Part shown: positions 22,976 through 33,806 of the stretch, in pieces
How the letters are laid out: every line of letters begins with the position of its first letter
Position numbering within the stretch: position 1 is the stretch's first letter
Assembly: GCF_000373905.1 (NCBI RefSeq)
Contig: NZ_KB892705.1
Location: 124,001 to 188,000 of the forward strand
Direction: 5' to 3'
From: Mycobacterium sp. 155
GTDB taxonomy: Bacteria > Actinomycetota > Actinomycetes > Mycobacteriales > Mycobacteriaceae
DNA: 64,000 nucleotides
Made by a program: the position numbers and the translations under genes
Notes under the pieces: generated by a model
Seen by the model: the letters and a program-made list of their open reading frames with translations, nothing else
What the model was told of the DNA's origin: nothing
Database searches by the model: none

Positions 22976-23200
22976 ATGATGAGTCGCGGCAAGGCAGCAG
23001 TTCTGATGCTGAGTTTGGCTGTCGTAGCGGGCATCTCGGCTCCTGTCGCGAGCGCCCGTCCGACCTGCCAGAGCACGGACTTCAAGACGATCTGCTCGAC
23101 GAACGGCAGTACGTCGATCAAGGCACGGCCCGGCACGGTAGCGCCTCCCGCTAACATGCCGATGATCCCGTGGCTCGGCGCCCCCGGTCGCCGTCGCTGA
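22976..23200 (+). CDS. small secreted protein of unknown function
   Basis: 74 residues with a Sec signal ending VASA (about residue 27), two mature cysteines (PTCQSTDFKTIC) and a Pro-rich basic C-terminus ending GAPGRRR. The ATG at 22976 was chosen so the signal is at the N-terminus; AAGGGGA precedes it. Transcription should stop at the hairpin 23206-23243. It is probably co-transcribed with the DUF4189-like gene 75 bp upstream. I do not recognise a family with a known role. Confidence 0.6.
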   Translation: MMSRGKAAVLMLSLAVVAGISAPVASARPTCQSTDFKTICSTNGSTSIKARPGTVAPPANMPMIPWLGAPGRRR

Positions 23201-23205
23201 CTGAA

Positions 23206-23243
23206 CGAAAATGGCCTATCCGTACGCGGATAGGCCATTTTCG
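23206..23243. terminator. bidirectional hairpin terminator
   Basis: Perfect 17-bp arms (23206-23222 and 23227-23243) around the tetraloop TACG. The stems carry GAAAATGG/CCATTTTC, giving a T run on either strand. It lies between the small secreted protein gene and the convergent pth. Confidence 0.85.
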
Positions 23244-23275
23244 GTCGCGGGGGATTTACTTCTCGCGCTGAGTCG

Positions 23276-23851
23276 CTACCAGGCGTGCACGGAGTTCTGG
23301 GCCGGCTCCAAGCCGATCTTCAACAGTAGTTCCGTAGCGTCGGCGGCCTGCTCGCAGATCGTCGGAACCTCTTTGCGTTCAACGGAATTGAACGGGTCGA
23401 GGACAAACGCCGCTGGGTCTTGCCGGCCGGGCGGTCTGCCGACGCCGATGCGGACGCGTTGGAAATCCTTGGTGCCCAGCGCTGCTGCCACCGAACGCAG
23501 ACCGTTGTGGCCGCCCTCGCCGCCGCCAAGCTTGAGCCGGATCCGGCCGAAATCAATGTCGAGTTCGTCGTGAATGATCACGATGTCGGCCGGGGCGATT
23601 GAATAGAACTTGGCCAGCGGCCCGACCTGACGGCCGGACTCGTTCATGTACACCCGTGGTTTGGCCAGCACCACGGACCGGTCTCCCAACCGGCCCGTGG
23701 CGACTTCCGCTCCCGAGCGCTTGTGGACCTTGAAGGCCGAGCCCATGCGCCCGGCCAACAAGTCGGCCACCATGAATCCAAGGTTGTGCCGGGTCTTTGC
23801 GTAGACGGGACCTGGATTGCCCAAACCCACCACCAACAACGGCTCGGCCAC
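23276..23851 (-). CDS. pth: peptidyl-tRNA hydrolase
   Basis: 191 residues. It releases tRNA from peptidyl-tRNA dropped by the ribosome. Seen: [20 protein letters not shown] with the catalytic His (about residue 22), [24 protein letters not shown] with Asp (about 95) and [12 protein letters not shown] (about 108-119). It matches Rv1014c. The gene is last in the run glmU-prsA-arsC-lpqT-rplY-pth and follows rplY by 15 bp. Confidence 0.96.
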   Translation of the reverse strand: MAEPLLVVGLGNPGPVYAKTRHNLGFMVADLLAGRMGSAFKVHKRSGAEVATGRLGDRSVVLAKPRVYMNESGRQVGPLAKFYSIAPADIVIIHDELDIDFGRIRLKLGGGEGGHNGLRSVAAALGTKDFQRVRIGVGRPPGRQDPAAFVLDPFNSVERKEVPTICEQAADATELLLKIGLEPAQNSVHAW

Positions 23852-23866
23852 GGCAAGGATCCCGAT

Positions 23867-24511
23867 CTACTCGGCGGACTCTTCGGCGGCAGCCTCGGAT
23901 GCTTCGGCGGGGGCTTGGGCCGTCTCGCCGGCGCCCTCGGAGTCGAGGTCCTCGGCGGTCGGCGACTCGACGACGTTGACGACCAGCAGCTCGGGATCTG
24001 AGATCAGACCGACACCGGCGGGCAGCGGGATCTGTCCGGCGGCGAACTGGGTGCCGGCCTCGGCGCCCTCGATCGACAGGGTCAGCTGCTCGGGGATCGA
24101 CAGCGCCTCGGCCTCGATCTGGATGGTGTTGGCGTCCTGGGTGACCAGGGTGCCCGACGCGGGCTCGCCCTCGACAACGACGTTGACGTCGACGGTGACC
24201 TTCTCGCCACGCTTCACTACCAGCAGGTCGGCGTGCTGGATGTTGCGACGGATCGGGTGGACCTCCAGCGCCTTGGTCAGCGCCAACTCCTCCTTGCCGT
24301 TGATATCCAGGGTCAGCACCGCGTTGGTGCCCGAGTTACGGAGCACGGCCGCGAAGTCGTGGGCGTTGAGCTCGAGGTGCTGCGGGTCGGTGCCGTGGCC
24401 GTACAGCACGGCGGGCACCTTGCCGTCGCGGCGGGCCTGGCGCGAGGCGCCCTTGCCGGTACGGGTCCGCACCGAGGCGGTCAGCTTGTTGGGGGCCGAA
24501 TTCTTGGCCAT
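23867..24511 (-). CDS. rplY: 50S ribosomal protein L25, long Ctc form
   Basis: 214 residues: an N-terminal L25 domain that binds 5S rRNA (residues about 1-95, starting [17 protein letters not shown]) followed by a Ctc beta domain (about 100-185) and an acidic Ala/Glu-rich tail. It is part of the large subunit central protuberance; the Ctc form is also a general-stress protein in Gram-positives. AGGAG precedes the ATG. It matches Rv1015c. Confidence 0.95.
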   Translation of the reverse strand: MAKNSAPNKLTASVRTRTGKGASRQARRDGKVPAVLYGHGTDPQHLELNAHDFAAVLRNSGTNAVLTLDINGKEELALTKALEVHPIRRNIQHADLLVVKRGEKVTVDVNVVVEGEPASGTLVTQDANTIQIEAEALSIPEQLTLSIEGAEAGTQFAAGQIPLPAGVGLISDPELLVVNVVESPTAEDLDSEGAGETAQAPAEASEAAAEESAE

Positions 24512-24692
24512 GTGTTGCTCCTTGTCCGGGGTACTGCGGTCAGATCGTCAGTACGGCCAGGGATGCAACAACTCGAATCTGGTTCCCGTCGATAACGGTG
24601 ACCCATCGGATCCACCCTCGCCGTGACGCCTGGTCAGGGTAGCAAAGAACGCCCGCCGGCCAAAAATCTAGAGCGGGTAGGCGAGCCCAGGC

Positions 24693-25343
24693 TCACTTCT
24701 TGGTGACGTTGAACCCCGAGATGATCGCCTCGATGTCCGGCCCCTGCGCCTGGGCCTGGTCGGCGAACGTGGTGAGGGTGAGCTGGATCAGGTACCGCTG
24801 TGGCGGTTGCAGCCCGTCGGATGCGACGACGATGCGGTTGTAGCTCTGCATCCGTTGACCGTTGAGGTCGTAGGAGCCCTCGATCATCGCCGACGGGTAA
24901 CCGTGCCAGTCGGCGGTCGAGGCGTTGAGCTGTTTGAAGTTCTCCGACAGCTGGGCGTCCGCGTAACCGTGATCCTTGATGGCTTTCGCGACGTCGAAGT
25001 CCCCGTGCAGGCTGAAGGCCAGCAGCATCGCGGTGGGGTAGGTGTTGCCCTTGGCGATCATGCGGGTGCCCGGCGCCAGGTTCGGGCTGGAGTAGGGGTG
25101 CCAGCCCGGCGGGGTGGGCATTGTGACGGTCAGCGTCGGGATCTTCTCCGGCGCGATCGGCTCCCCACTGACACCGACGCTTTCCAGATAGGTCGAGATG
25201 GGCACCGGAGGCTGCGCGCTGGTCGGCGTGGTCGTGGTGGTGCTGGTGGTCCAGATCGACTGGTAATCAGGGGTTTTCGCGCCACAAGCGGCGATCAGCA
25301 CCGCGGTGGCCAGGGCAACCCCGGCGGCGATCGGCCGATTCAC
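24693..25343 (-). CDS. lpqT: lipoprotein LpqT
   Basis: 216 residues with a lipoprotein signal and lipobox IAAC (Cys about residue 20), a Thr-rich linker, and an LpqN/LpqT domain (PTPPGWHPYSSPNLAPGT and a C-terminal helix). It matches Rv1016c by sequence type and position. The ATG overlaps the stop of the upstream arsC-like gene by 4 bp. It is envelope-anchored; in other mycobacteria LpqT has been described as interfering with host TLR2 signalling, which is not evident from this sequence. Confidence 0.88.
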   Translation of the reverse strand: MNRPIAAGVALATAVLIAACGAKTPDYQSIWTTSTTTTTPTSAQPPVPISTYLESVGVSGEPIAPEKIPTLTVTMPTPPGWHPYSSPNLAPGTRMIAKGNTYPTAMLLAFSLHGDFDVAKAIKDHGYADAQLSENFKQLNASTADWHGYPSAMIEGSYDLNGQRMQSYNRIVVASDGLQPPQRYLIQLTLTTFADQAQAQGPDIEAIISGFNVTKK

Positions 25344-25681
25344 AGAATCTCGTGCACCGCTTCGATCGGTCGGGCCAGCCGGGTGCCCTTGGCGGTGACG
25401 ACGAACGGGCGCTCGATCAGAATCGGATGTTCTGCCATGGCGTCGAGCAGCTCGTCGTCGGTGGCATCGGCCAAACCCAGTTCGGTGTAAAGCGATTCGC
25501 GCTTGCGCACCGCGGTACGCACGTCGATCCCGGCGTCGGCGATCATCTTCTTCAGCTCCGCACGGCTCGGCGGGGTCTTCAGATACTGCACGATCTCGGG
25601 TTCGATCCCGTTCTCGCGCAACAATTCCAGCGTCTTACGCGAGGTCGAGCACTTCGGGTTGTGGAAAATCGTCGGCACCAT
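25340..25681 (-). CDS. arsC: ArsC-family (glutaredoxin-like) arsenate reductase
   Basis: 113 residues from ATG 25681. The thioredoxin fold has the nucleophile in NPKCSTSRKTL (Cys about residue 12) and the ArsC C-terminal region ERPFVV, with the arsenate-contacting Arg pattern (RPIEAV). Known members reduce arsenate using glutathione/glutaredoxin or mycothiol; ArsC-like proteins such as YffB have other roles. No arsB or arsR is nearby, so a detoxification role is not supported by context. Its stop overlaps lpqT by 4 bp. Confidence 0.8.
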   Translation of the reverse strand: MVPTIFHNPKCSTSRKTLELLRENGIEPEIVQYLKTPPSRAELKKMIADAGIDVRTAVRKRESLYTELGLADATDDELLDAMAEHPILIERPFVVTAKGTRLARPIEAVHEIL

Positions 25682-25712
25682 ATTTGATTGCTCCTCGCGC
25701 ACGCGCTCGTCG

Positions 25713-26693
25713 CTACGCGGACCCGTCGAACAGGCCCGTCACCGAACCATTCTCGAACACGGCGCGGATGGTGCTGGCCAATAGCGGTGCGATGGACAGC
25801 ACGGTCAGTTGTGCGAACTGCTTATCCTCGCCGATCGGCAGGGTGTTGGTGACGATCACCTCGCGTGCGCCGCACTCGGCCAACCGCTGCGGCGCGGGAT
25901 CGCTGAGCAGACCGTGGGTCGCAGCGATCACCACGTCCTTGGCACCGTCTTGGCGCAACAGTTTCACGGCGCCGGCGATGGTGCCGCCGGTGTCGATCAT
26001 GTCGTCGGTCAGGATGCAGGTTCTGCCCCTGACGTCACCGACCACGCGATTGGACTTCACCTGGTTGGGCACCAGCGGGTCGCGCGTCTTGTGGATGAAG
26101 GCCAGCGGCACGCCACCCAGCGAGTCGGCCCACTTCTCGGCCACGCGCACGCGACCAGAGTCGGGGGAGACCACGACCATGTCCGAGCCTGCGTACTTGT
26201 CGGCGATGTAGCCGCACAGCAGTGACTGCGCCCGCATGTGGTCGACCGGGCCGTCGAAGAAGCCCTGGATCTGATCGGTGTGCAGGTCGACGGTCAGGAT
26301 GCGGTCCGCACCCGCGGTCTTGAGCAGATCAGCGACCAGGCGGGCGGAGATCGGCTCGCGGCCACGGTGCTTCTTGTCCTGCCGGGAGTAGGGATAGAAC
26401 GGCAGGACCGCGGTGATGCGCTTGGCGCTGCCACGCTTGAGCGCATCGATCATGATCAGCTGCTCCATGAGCCACTGGTTCAGCGGCCATGGATGGCTCT
26501 GCAGTACGAACGCGTCGCACCCGCGCACAGACTCCTCGAACCGCACGAAGATCTCACCATTGGCGAAGTCCCTCGCGGTCTGCGCAGTGACAGCGACGTC
26601 GAGTTCCTTGGCTACCTGTTCAGCGAGTTCAGGGTGAGCGCGACCCGAGAACAGCATCAGGTTTTTTCGATTGTCGGTCCAGTCCGTGGCCAC
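25713..26693 (-). CDS. prsA: ribose-phosphate pyrophosphokinase
   Basis: 326 residues (GTG start). It makes PRPP from ribose 5-phosphate and ATP for nucleotides, His, Trp, NAD and arabinan precursors. Seen: ANGEIFVRFEESVRG, the catalytic flexible-loop region YSRQDKKHRGREPIS (about 101-115), VDLHTDQIQGFFD (about 138-150), VVSPDSGRVRVAEKWA and the PRPP loop CILTDDMIDTGGTI (about 226-239). It matches Rv1017c and lies between glmU and arsC. Confidence 0.96.
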   Translation of the reverse strand: MATDWTDNRKNLMLFSGRAHPELAEQVAKELDVAVTAQTARDFANGEIFVRFEESVRGCDAFVLQSHPWPLNQWLMEQLIMIDALKRGSAKRITAVLPFYPYSRQDKKHRGREPISARLVADLLKTAGADRILTVDLHTDQIQGFFDGPVDHMRAQSLLCGYIADKYAGSDMVVVSPDSGRVRVAEKWADSLGGVPLAFIHKTRDPLVPNQVKSNRVVGDVRGRTCILTDDMIDTGGTIAGAVKLLRQDGAKDVVIAATHGLLSDPAPQRLAECGAREVIVTNTLPIGEDKQFAQLTVLSIAPLLASTIRAVFENGSVTGLFDGSA

Positions 26694-26794
26694 TATGGCT
26701 GCCTTCGCGGTCGGAGGTCGATACGGCGCAATCGTACGTAGCGTTTCCAGGTGCGCGTTGCCGGGTTACCAAAGTGACAACACAGGGCGTCGAG

Positions 26795-28240
26795 TCACTC
26801 GTCCTCGCGGGCTTTACGAGCAGCCTCTGCAGCCGCCGAGCCGGGTCGTTTGCGCTCGACCCAACCCTCGAAAATGCGTTGCGCGTTGTCCGAGACGGCC
26901 AGCGCACCCGGCGGCACATCGTCGCGCAGCACGGTCCCCGCACCCGTGTAAGCACCGTCGCCGACGGCGACAGGCGCGATGAACATGGTGTCCGAACCGG
27001 TCCGGACGTGGGAGCCGATCGTGGTGCGGTGTTTGCTCTCGCCGTCGTAGTTGACGAACACGCTCGACGCCCCGATGTTGCTGTGGGCACCTATGTCGGC
27101 GTCGCCCACATAGGTCAGGTGCGGCACCTTGGTGCCCGCACCGATTGTGGAGTTCTTGGTCTCGACAAATGCGCCGAGCTTGCCGTCGGCACCCAGGATC
27201 GAGCCGGGCCGCAGGTAGGTGAACGGTCCGACAGTCGCGCCGGCCCCGATGACGGCGAGCAGGCCGTGCGTGCGCACCACCGACGCGCCGTCGCCCACCT
27301 CGACGTCGGTCAACGTGGAGTCCGGACCGATCTCGCAGTGGGCGCCGATCTCGGTGGTGCCGAGCAGTTGCGTACCCGGACGGACGACGGTGTCTCGGCC
27401 GATGGTGACGTCGATGTCGATCCACGTGGTGCCCGGGTCGACGATCGTGACACCCGCCCTCTGATGGCCTGCGATAATGCGGCGGTTCAGTTCTGCGCCC
27501 AGGTTGGCCAGCTGGACCCGATCGTTGATTCCGGCCACCAGCGCGCTGTCGTCGACGTGGCGGGCCCGCACCACTCGGCCGTCTTGGCGCAGGATGGCCA
27601 CGACGTCGGTCAGGTAGAGCTCCTGCTGGGCGTTGTTGGAGCGCAACCGGCTCAACGCCGACCTCAAGTCGGTGATGTCGAACGCATACACCCCGGCGTT
27701 GATCTCCCGGATGGAGCGTTGCGATTCGGTGGCGTCGGTCTGCTCGACGATGCCGATGACCTCGTTGTCCTGGGTGCGCAGGACGCGACCGTAACCCCGG
27801 GGATCGGCCACCGTCGTCGTCAGCACCGTCGCCGCGGCGGTGGCGCTGGCATGTCCGGCGATCAGGTCGGACAGGGTGTCGGAGTCCAGCAGGGGGACGT
27901 CACCTGAGGTCACCACGACGGTCCCCGTGAAATCTTCGGGCAGCGCACTCAGCCCGCAGCCGACGGCGTGGCCGGTTCCGCGCTGCTCGTCCTGGATGGC
28001 GATGTCGATAGTGCGGTCCAGCTTGCCGGCGAGCTCACCGACGGCGGGGGCGATGCGCTCGCGGTCGTGGCCGAGCACCACCACAAGGTGGCGGACCGGC
28101 ACACCGGCGACGGCGTGCACCGCGTGCGCGAGCATGCTGCGCCCACCCAGGGTGTGCAGCACTTTGGGGGTGTCCGAGTGCATCCGGGTTCCCGCGCCGG
28201 CGGCCAGCAGGATGATTGCGGCCTCGGTTGATGCGGTCAC
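26795..28240 (-). CDS. glmU: bifunctional GlmU (N-acetylglucosamine-1-phosphate uridyltransferase / glucosamine-1-phosphate acetyltransferase)
   Basis: 481 residues. The N-terminal pyrophosphorylase domain has [22 protein letters not shown] (about residues 12-33) and [11 protein letters not shown]; the C-terminal half is a left-handed parallel beta helix of hexapeptide repeats (about 260-470) with [14 protein letters not shown] and [15 protein letters not shown]. It makes UDP-GlcNAc for peptidoglycan and arabinogalactan linkage. It matches Rv1018c. The GTG at 28240 was chosen from AAGGGGAAAC just upstream and because the motif starts right after it. Confidence 0.96.
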   Translation of the reverse strand: MTASTEAAIILLAAGAGTRMHSDTPKVLHTLGGRSMLAHAVHAVAGVPVRHLVVVLGHDRERIAPAVGELAGKLDRTIDIAIQDEQRGTGHAVGCGLSALPEDFTGTVVVTSGDVPLLDSDTLSDLIAGHASATAAATVLTTTVADPRGYGRVLRTQDNEVIGIVEQTDATESQRSIREINAGVYAFDITDLRSALSRLRSNNAQQELYLTDVVAILRQDGRVVRARHVDDSALVAGINDRVQLANLGAELNRRIIAGHQRAGVTIVDPGTTWIDIDVTIGRDTVVRPGTQLLGTTEIGAHCEIGPDSTLTDVEVGDGASVVRTHGLLAVIGAGATVGPFTYLRPGSILGADGKLGAFVETKNSTIGAGTKVPHLTYVGDADIGAHSNIGASSVFVNYDGESKHRTTIGSHVRTGSDTMFIAPVAVGDGAYTGAGTVLRDDVPPGALAVSDNAQRIFEGWVERKRPGSAAAEAARKAREDE

Positions 28241-28328
28241 GTTTCCCCTTTCACCGCGAGCGTGCGCGTCTGTTCCTCGACACACCGCACCGAGCATGCA
28301 ATTCGCGCACGCTCGTCGGCACCAATTG

Positions 28329-28400
28329 CTCCGTCGCCAGGACTCGAACCTGAACTATCTGAACCAAAATCAGAGGTGCTGCCGATTACACCACGACGGA
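28329..28400 (-). tRNA. tRNA-Gln (anticodon TTG)
   Basis: 72-nt cloverleaf on the minus strand: acceptor TCCGTCG pairs with CGACGGA, D-arm GTGTAATCGGCAGCAC, anticodon stem TCTGA/TCAGA with loop TTTTGGT (anticodon TTG), and T-arm CAGGTTCGAGTCCTG. Discriminator is G; the genome continues CA-A, so CCA is not fully encoded. It lies 88 bp upstream of glmU, where M. tuberculosis also has a Gln tRNA gene. Confidence 0.95.
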
Positions 28401-28444
28401 CCGATCAATCCGTGACTCTAGTGCAAGTCGATACGCTGGTCTGC

Positions 28445-29080
28445 GTGGCAGCACCCGAGAAGGAAGTGCGTGCACCCCGCGCCCGGATGACGGGCAGCGA
28501 GCGGCGGCAACAGCTCATCGAAATCGCCAAGTCGCTGTTTGCCGAACGCGGGTATGACGGCACCTCGATCGAAGAGATAGCGCAGCGCGCCAACGTGTCC
28601 AAGCCCGTGGTCTATGAGCACTTCGGCGGCAAAGAGGGGCTCTACGCCGTGGTCGTCGACCGGGAGATGTCGGCCCTGTTGGACGGGATCACCTCTTCGC
28701 TGACCAACAACCGCTCCCGGGTACGTGTCGAACGGGTGGCGCTGGCGCTGCTCACCTACGTCGAGGAACACACCGACGGCTTCCGCATCCTGATCCGCGA
28801 CTCGCCGGCGACCATCACCTCGGGCACCTACGCGTCGCTGCTCAACGATGCCGTCAACCAGGTGTCCTCGATCCTGGCGGGCGACTTCTCCCGGCGCGGC
28901 CTGGACTCCGAACTGGCGCCGCTGTACGCCCAGGCCCTGGTCGGTTCGGTGTCGATGACCGCGCAGTGGTGGCTCGATGTGCGCGAACCCAAGAAGGAAG
29001 TCGTGGCAGCTCATGTGGTCAACCTGGTTTGGAACGGCCTGACCCACCTGGAGCCTGACCCCGTACTGCACGAGGAGTAA
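28445..29080 (+). CDS. TetR-family transcriptional regulator (Rv1019-like)
   Basis: 211 residues. N-terminal TetR helix-turn-helix (about 20-66: RRQQLIEIAKSLFAERGYD, then TSIEEIAQRANVSKPVVYEHFGGKEGLY) and an all-helical ligand-binding domain. It is close to Rv1019, an autorepressor reported to be co-transcribed with neighbouring mfd and mazG in M. tuberculosis. Start GTG 28445 has TACGCT exactly 7 nt upstream, a leaderless signature; earlier in-frame starts fall inside the tRNA gene. Confidence 0.87.
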   Translation: MAAPEKEVRAPRARMTGSERRQQLIEIAKSLFAERGYDGTSIEEIAQRANVSKPVVYEHFGGKEGLYAVVVDREMSALLDGITSSLTNNRSRVRVERVALALLTYVEEHTDGFRILIRDSPATITSGTYASLLNDAVNQVSSILAGDFSRRGLDSELAPLYAQALVGSVSMTAQWWLDVREPKKEVVAAHVVNLVWNGLTHLEPDPVLHEE

Positions 29081-29172
29081 CGCTCCATGCTGCCTTGGTT
29101 TCGTTGCCACGGGGCGTCATGACAGTCCCTCGACGCTGGCTGGGCCCGATTCTGGCGGAACTGAGGCCCCCT

Positions 29173-29178
29173 TAGAAT
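29173..29178 (+). promoter_or_regulatory. candidate -10 element for mfd
   Basis: TAGAAT, a near-ideal mycobacterial -10 hexamer, ends 9 nt before the mfd ATG. There is no Shine-Dalgarno sequence in the gap, so a leaderless or 2-3-nt-leader transcript is likely. Confidence 0.5.
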
Positions 29179-29187
29179 GGCCACATC

Positions 29188-32100
29188 ATGACCGCACCGG
29201 GGCACACCCATGTCCAGACCCCGATCGCGGGTCTCATCGAGCTGGCTTTGTCCGATCCGTCCCTGCAGGACGTCGTTCACCGCGCTGCCGATCGGCCCGC
29301 CGATATCGCGCTGGTCGGACCGACCAGTGCGCGTGTCCTGGTCGCGGCCGCGCTGGCCCAGAACGGCCCGCTGCTGGTGGTTGCTGCGACGGGGCGCGAG
29401 GCCGACGACCTGACCGCCGAGCTGCGCGGGGTATTCGGCGACGCCGTCGCGCTGTTCCCGTCCTGGGAGACGCTGCCCCATGAGCGGTTGTCGCCCGGTG
29501 TGGAGACCGTCGCCGCCCGATTGCTGTTGCTGCGCCGGCTGGCCCGCCCCGACGACGCGACACTGGGGCCACCGCTGCGGGTCGTGGTGACCACCACCCG
29601 GTCACTGCTGCAGCCGATGTCGCCGGATGTGGTCGAGATCGAGCCCGTCAGCCTGTCGTTGGGTGCCGAGGCAGATTTCGACGACGTGATCGCGCGCCTG
29701 GTCGATCTGGCATACACCCGCGTCGACATGGTGGGTAAGCGCGGTGAGTTCGCGGTACGCGGCGGGATCCTCGACGTGTTCCCACCGACAGCTGAGCATC
29801 CGGTACGGGTCGAGTTCTGGGGCGACGAGATCTCCGATATGCGGGCCTTCTCGATTGCCGACCAGCGGTCGATCCCCGAGGTTCCGGTGCAGACGCTGGT
29901 CGCTGTGCCGTGCCGCGAGCTGCTGATGACCGCGGACGTGCGCGAACGCGCGGCGATCCTGTCCGCCGAGCACCCCACCCACGAGAACAGCGTGCCCGGC
30001 AGTGTGCCGGAGATGCTGGCCAAGCTGGCCGAGGGCATCCCGGTCGACGGTATGGAGTCGCTGCTGCCGCTGCTGCACCCGGTCGAGCCGACGACGCTGA
30101 CCGCTCATCTACCTGACGGTGCCCCGGTGCTGGTGTGTGATCCGGAGAAGGTGCGGACCCGCGCGGCCGACCTGATCAAGACCGGCCGCGAGTTTCTTGA
30201 GGCGTCGTGGTCGACGGCGGCGGTCGGCGGCGACGCGCCCATTGACATCGAGGCACTCGGGTCATCGGGGTTCGTCCCGTTCGATGAGGCACGCGCCGGC
30301 GCGGTGGCCGGAGGGCACCCGTGGTGGACGCTGTCGCAGTTTTCTGATGAGTCGGCCACCGAGCTCGATGTGCGGGCGGCGCCCTCTGCCCGTAGTCGGC
30401 AGAGTCTTGACGAGATCTTCGCCATGCTGCGGGCCCATGTCGCCACCGGCGGTTGTGCGGCCGTCGTGACGCCGGGTACCGGCACCGCGCACCGTGTCGT
30501 CGAGCAGCTCGGCGAATCCGAGGTGCCCGCAACAATGTTGGAGCCGGGCACGGCGCCCAAGGCCGGCGTTGTCGGCGTGATCAAGGGGCCGCTGCACGAC
30601 GGCGTGATACTCCCGGGCGCGAACCTGGTGATCATCACCGAGACCGACCTGACCGGTAACCGGGGCACCGCGACAGAGGGCAAAAAGCTTGCGGCCAAAC
30701 GGCGTAACGTCGTCGACCCGTTGGCGCTGACGGCCGGTGACCTGGTGGTGCACGATCAGCACGGCATCGGCAAGTTCGTCGAGATGACCGAGCGGGTGGT
30801 CGGTGGTGCCCGCCGTGAGTACCTGGTGCTGGAGTACGCGTCGGCCAAGCGCGGCGGTGGGGCCGACAGGCTGTACGTGCCGATGGATTCCCTGGATCAG
30901 CTGTCGCGTTATGTCGGAGGCGAGTCACCGTCGCTGTCGAAGCTCGGCGGCAGCGACTGGGCGAACACGAAAACCAAGGCGCGCAGGGCGGTTCGTGAGA
31001 TCGCCAGTGAGCTGGTGGCGTTGTACGCCAAGCGCCAGGCCGCCCCGGGGCATGCCTTTGCCCCGGATACGCCGTGGCAGGCCGAGATGGAAGACGCGTT
31101 CGGCTTCACCGAGACGATGGACCAGATGACGGCCATCACCGAGGTCAAGGCCGACATGGAGCGGCCGGTGCCGATGGACCGGGTGATCTGCGGTGACGTC
31201 GGTTACGGCAAGACCGAGATCGCGGTGCGGGCAGCGTTCAAGGCGGTACAGGACGGTAAGCAGGTAGCCGTGCTGGTGCCGACGACGCTGCTGGCCGATC
31301 AGCATCTGCAGACCTTCACCGCCCGGATGGCCGGCTTCCCGGTCACCGTGAAAGGACTGTCCCGGTTCACCGATCCGGCTGAATCGCGTGCCGTCCTCGA
31401 GGGCATGAAGGACGGTTCGGTGGATGTCGTGATCGGCACCCATCGGCTGTTGCAGACTGCGGTTACGTGGAAAGACCTGGGCCTCATCATCGTTGACGAG
31501 GAGCAGCGGTTCGGCGTCGAGCACAAGGAGCACATCAAGTCGATGCGCACCCACGTCGACGTGCTGACCATGAGTGCGACACCGATCCCGCGCACGCTGG
31601 AGATGAGCCTGGCCGGCATCCGCGAGATGTCGACGATCCTCACCCCGCCCGAGGAACGCTATCCGGTGCTCACCTATGTCGGTCCGCACGACGACAAGCA
31701 GGTGGCCGCGGCATTGCGTCGTGAGCTGCTGCGCGACGGGCAGGCGTTCTACATCCACAACCGGGTGCGCACCATCGACCAGGCCGCCGTCCGGATCCGC
31801 CAGCTGGTGCCCGAGGCGAGAGTCGTTGTCGCACATGGCCAGATGAACGAGGAGATGTTAGAGAAGACCGTCGAGGGCTTCTGGAACCGGGAATACGACA
31901 TCCTTGTCTGTACCACCATCGTCGAGACGGGACTGGACATCTCCAACGCCAACACCTTGATCGTCGAGCGGGCCGACACGTTCGGCCTGTCTCAGCTGCA
32001 CCAGCTGCGCGGACGCGTGGGCCGTAGCCGGGAGCGAGGCTACGCCTACTTCCTGTACCCACCTGAGACGCCGCTGACCGAGACGGCCTACGACCGGTTG

Positions 32101-32823
32101 GCCACCATCGCGCAGAACAACGATCTGGGCGCGGGCATGGCGGTGGCGATGAAAGACCTCGAGATCCGCGGTGCGGGAAACGTACTGGGTGCCGAACAGT
32201 CCGGGCACGTCGCCGGAGTCGGTTTCGACCTGTACGTGCGACTGGTCGGGGAGGCCGTAGAAGCGTATCGAGCGGCGGTCGACGGCAAAACCGTTGCGAC
32301 AGCAGAAGAACCGAAAGAGGTTCGGATCGACCTACCGGTCGACGCCCACCTGCCGCCGGAGTACATCGGCAGTGATCGGTTGCGGTTGGAGGCCTACCGA
32401 CGATTGGCTGCCGCCGCAGACGAGGGCGCTGTGACAGCCGTCGTGGACGAACTCGTCGACCGCTACGGTCCGCTGCCCGAGCCCGCTGAGCGCCTCGTCG
32501 CGGTGGCTCGGCTGCGGCTGCTGTGCCGTGAGTTCGGGATCACCGAGATCGGTGCGGTGTCGGCGTCGACGCTGCGGCTCTCGCCGATGGTGCTGCCGGA
32601 TTCGGCGCAGCTGCGGCTCAAGCGGCTCTACCCCGGGGCGCATTACCGGGCGACCACCTCGACTGTGCAGGTGCCCATCCCGCGGGCCGGCGACAGCATC
32701 GGTGCGTCCCGCATCCGCGATCTCGAACTTGTTCAGATGGTGGCCGCTCTGGTGCTGGTACTTAATGGGAAAAGCCAGGAATCGGCTGATATCGCCAAGT
32801 TCGGAGGGAGGCAAAACCGATGA
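29188..32823 (+). CDS. mfd: transcription-repair coupling factor Mfd
   Basis: 1211 residues. It removes RNA polymerase stalled at DNA lesions and recruits UvrA. Domain order: UvrB-like N-terminus (about 1-360), RNA-polymerase interacting domain (about 510-580, with [10 protein letters not shown]), RecG-like ATPase with Walker [18 protein letters not shown] (about 669-685), DEEQ box [14 protein letters not shown], helicase motif [19 protein letters not shown] (about 936-952) and a C-terminal TRCF domain. It matches Rv1020. The stop overlaps the mazG start as ATGA. Confidence 0.97.
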   Translation: MTAPGHTHVQTPIAGLIELALSDPSLQDVVHRAADRPADIALVGPTSARVLVAAALAQNGPLLVVAATGREADDLTAELRGVFGDAVALFPSWETLPHERLSPGVETVAARLLLLRRLARPDDATLGPPLRVVVTTTRSLLQPMSPDVVEIEPVSLSLGAEADFDDVIARLVDLAYTRVDMVGKRGEFAVRGGILDVFPPTAEHPVRVEFWGDEISDMRAFSIADQRSIPEVPVQTLVAVPCRELLMTADVRERAAILSAEHPTHENSVPGSVPEMLAKLAEGIPVDGMESLLPLLHPVEPTTLTAHLPDGAPVLVCDPEKVRTRAADLIKTGREFLEASWSTAAVGGDAPIDIEALGSSGFVPFDEARAGAVAGGHPWWTLSQFSDESATELDVRAAPSARSRQSLDEIFAMLRAHVATGGCAAVVTPGTGTAHRVVEQLGESEVPATMLEPGTAPKAGVVGVIKGPLHDGVILPGANLVIITETDLTGNRGTATEGKKLAAKRRNVVDPLALTAGDLVVHDQHGIGKFVEMTERVVGGARREYLVLEYASAKRGGGADRLYVPMDSLDQLSRYVGGESPSLSKLGGSDWANTKTKARRAVREIASELVALYAKRQAAPGHAFAPDTPWQAEMEDAFGFTETMDQMTAITEVKADMERPVPMDRVICGDVGYGKTEIAVRAAFKAVQDGKQVAVLVPTTLLADQHLQTFTARMAGFPVTVKGLSRFTDPAESRAVLEGMKDGSVDVVIGTHRLLQTAVTWKDLGLIIVDEEQRFGVEHKEHIKSMRTHVDVLTMSATPIPRTLEMSLAGIREMSTILTPPEERYPVLTYVGPHDDKQVAAALRRELLRDGQAFYIHNRVRTIDQAAVRIRQLVPEARVVVAHGQMNEEMLEKTVEGFWNREYDILVCTTIVETGLDISNANTLIVERADTFGLSQLHQLRGRVGRSRERGYAYFLYPPETPLTETAYDRLATIAQNNDLGAGMAVAMKDLEIRGAGNVLGAEQSGHVAGVGFDLYVRLVGEAVEAYRAAVDGKTVATAEEPKEVRIDLPVDAHLPPEYIGSDRLRLEAYRRLAAAADEGAVTAVVDELVDRYGPLPEPAERLVAVARLRLLCREFGITEIGAVSASTLRLSPMVLPDSAQLRLKRLYPGAHYRATTSTVQVPIPRAGDSIGASRIRDLELVQMVAALVLVLNGKSQESADIAKFGGRQNR

Positions 32824-33806
32824 CCGTTGTCCTCGTTGATCCGCGCCGCCCCTCGCTGGTTCCCGTCGACGCGATCCTGCACCTTGCCGGTGACGTGCAG
32901 TACACCGAGGAGATGCCGGTCAAGGTGCCGTGGTCGCTGCCCGCGGCGCGGTCTTGGCTCTCTGGCTCGGTGGAAGGAGAAGCCGCGCCCGTCCTGTTGT
33001 CTTCCGACCCCGAGCATCCCGCGGTTACAGCCCGGATCGCTGCAGGCGAGACGGTGATCTCAGCGCCCAAGGCCGCAGCGGGTGAGCGACTGGTCGACGC
33101 GGTGGCGATGATGGACAAGCTGCGCACCGACGGGCCGTGGGAGAGTGAGCAGACCCACGATTCGCTGCGTCGTTATCTGCTGGAAGAGACCTACGAGCTG
33201 TTCGACGCGGTGCGCGGTGGCAATGCCGACGAGCTACGCGAGGAGCTCGGCGATGTGCTGCTGCAGGTGTTGTTCCACGCCCGCATCGCCGAGGATGCGC
33301 CGGTGCACCCGTTCAACATCGACGACGTCGCCGATGCGCTGGTCCGCAAGCTCGGTAACCGCGTGCCGGCAGTGCTTGCCGGGGAGACGATTTCACTCGA
33401 CGAGCAGCTGGCCCAGTGGGAGGAACGCAAAGCTGTCGAGAAACAGCGGAAGGTCGGGAATGCGCTCGTCTCGGCCATGGACGACGTGCCGACCGGTCAG
33501 CCGGCTCTGGCGTTGGCGCAGAAGGTGATCTCCCGGGTGATGCAGGCCGGTCTGCCTGCGGATCTGGTACCTGCGACCATCACTTCGGTCGCAATCACGG
33601 CCGACACTGACGTCGAAAATCAGCTTCGTACGGCAGTGTTGGAGTTCATGGATACCGTGCGGCGGGTGGAGGCCGACGTCGCTGCGGGCCGTCGCGGTGG
33701 CGATGTCCCCGAAGCGCTCGATGTCTGCCCGTTGGGCACCATCACCGAGAACGAATGGCGAGACTACTGGCCCGGGTCTGAAGCCGGCGATCGCACTACC
33801 GACTGA
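32820..33806 (+). CDS. mazG: nucleoside triphosphate pyrophosphohydrolase MazG
   Basis: 328 residues. The N-terminal ~95 residues are a mycobacterial extension; the MazG domain (about 96-215) has [12 protein letters not shown] and [22 protein letters not shown], whose Glu/Asp residues bind Mg2+. It hydrolyses (d)NTPs to monophosphates, including oxidised dCTP in mycobacteria. It matches Rv1021 and starts within the last 4 bp of mfd. The 3' end overlaps the convergent gene by 11 bp. Confidence 0.93.
   Translation: MTVVLVDPRRPSLVPVDAILHLAGDVQYTEEMPVKVPWSLPAARSWLSGSVEGEAAPVLLSSDPEHPAVTARIAAGETVISAPKAAAGERLVDAVAMMDKLRTDGPWESEQTHDSLRRYLLEETYELFDAVRGGNADELREELGDVLLQVLFHARIAEDAPVHPFNIDDVADALVRKLGNRVPAVLAGETISLDEQLAQWEERKAVEKQRKVGNALVSAMDDVPTGQPALALAQKVISRVMQAGLPADLVPATITSVAITADTDVENQLRTAVLEFMDTVRRVEADVAAGRRGGDVPEALDVCPLGTITENEWRDYWPGSEAGDRTTD

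Noticed and set aside
25340..25681. Arsenic-resistance operon
   Set aside because: Only an ArsC-fold protein is present; no ArsR, ArsB or Acr3 is nearby and the gene sits in a housekeeping run, so a dedicated arsenic locus is not supported.
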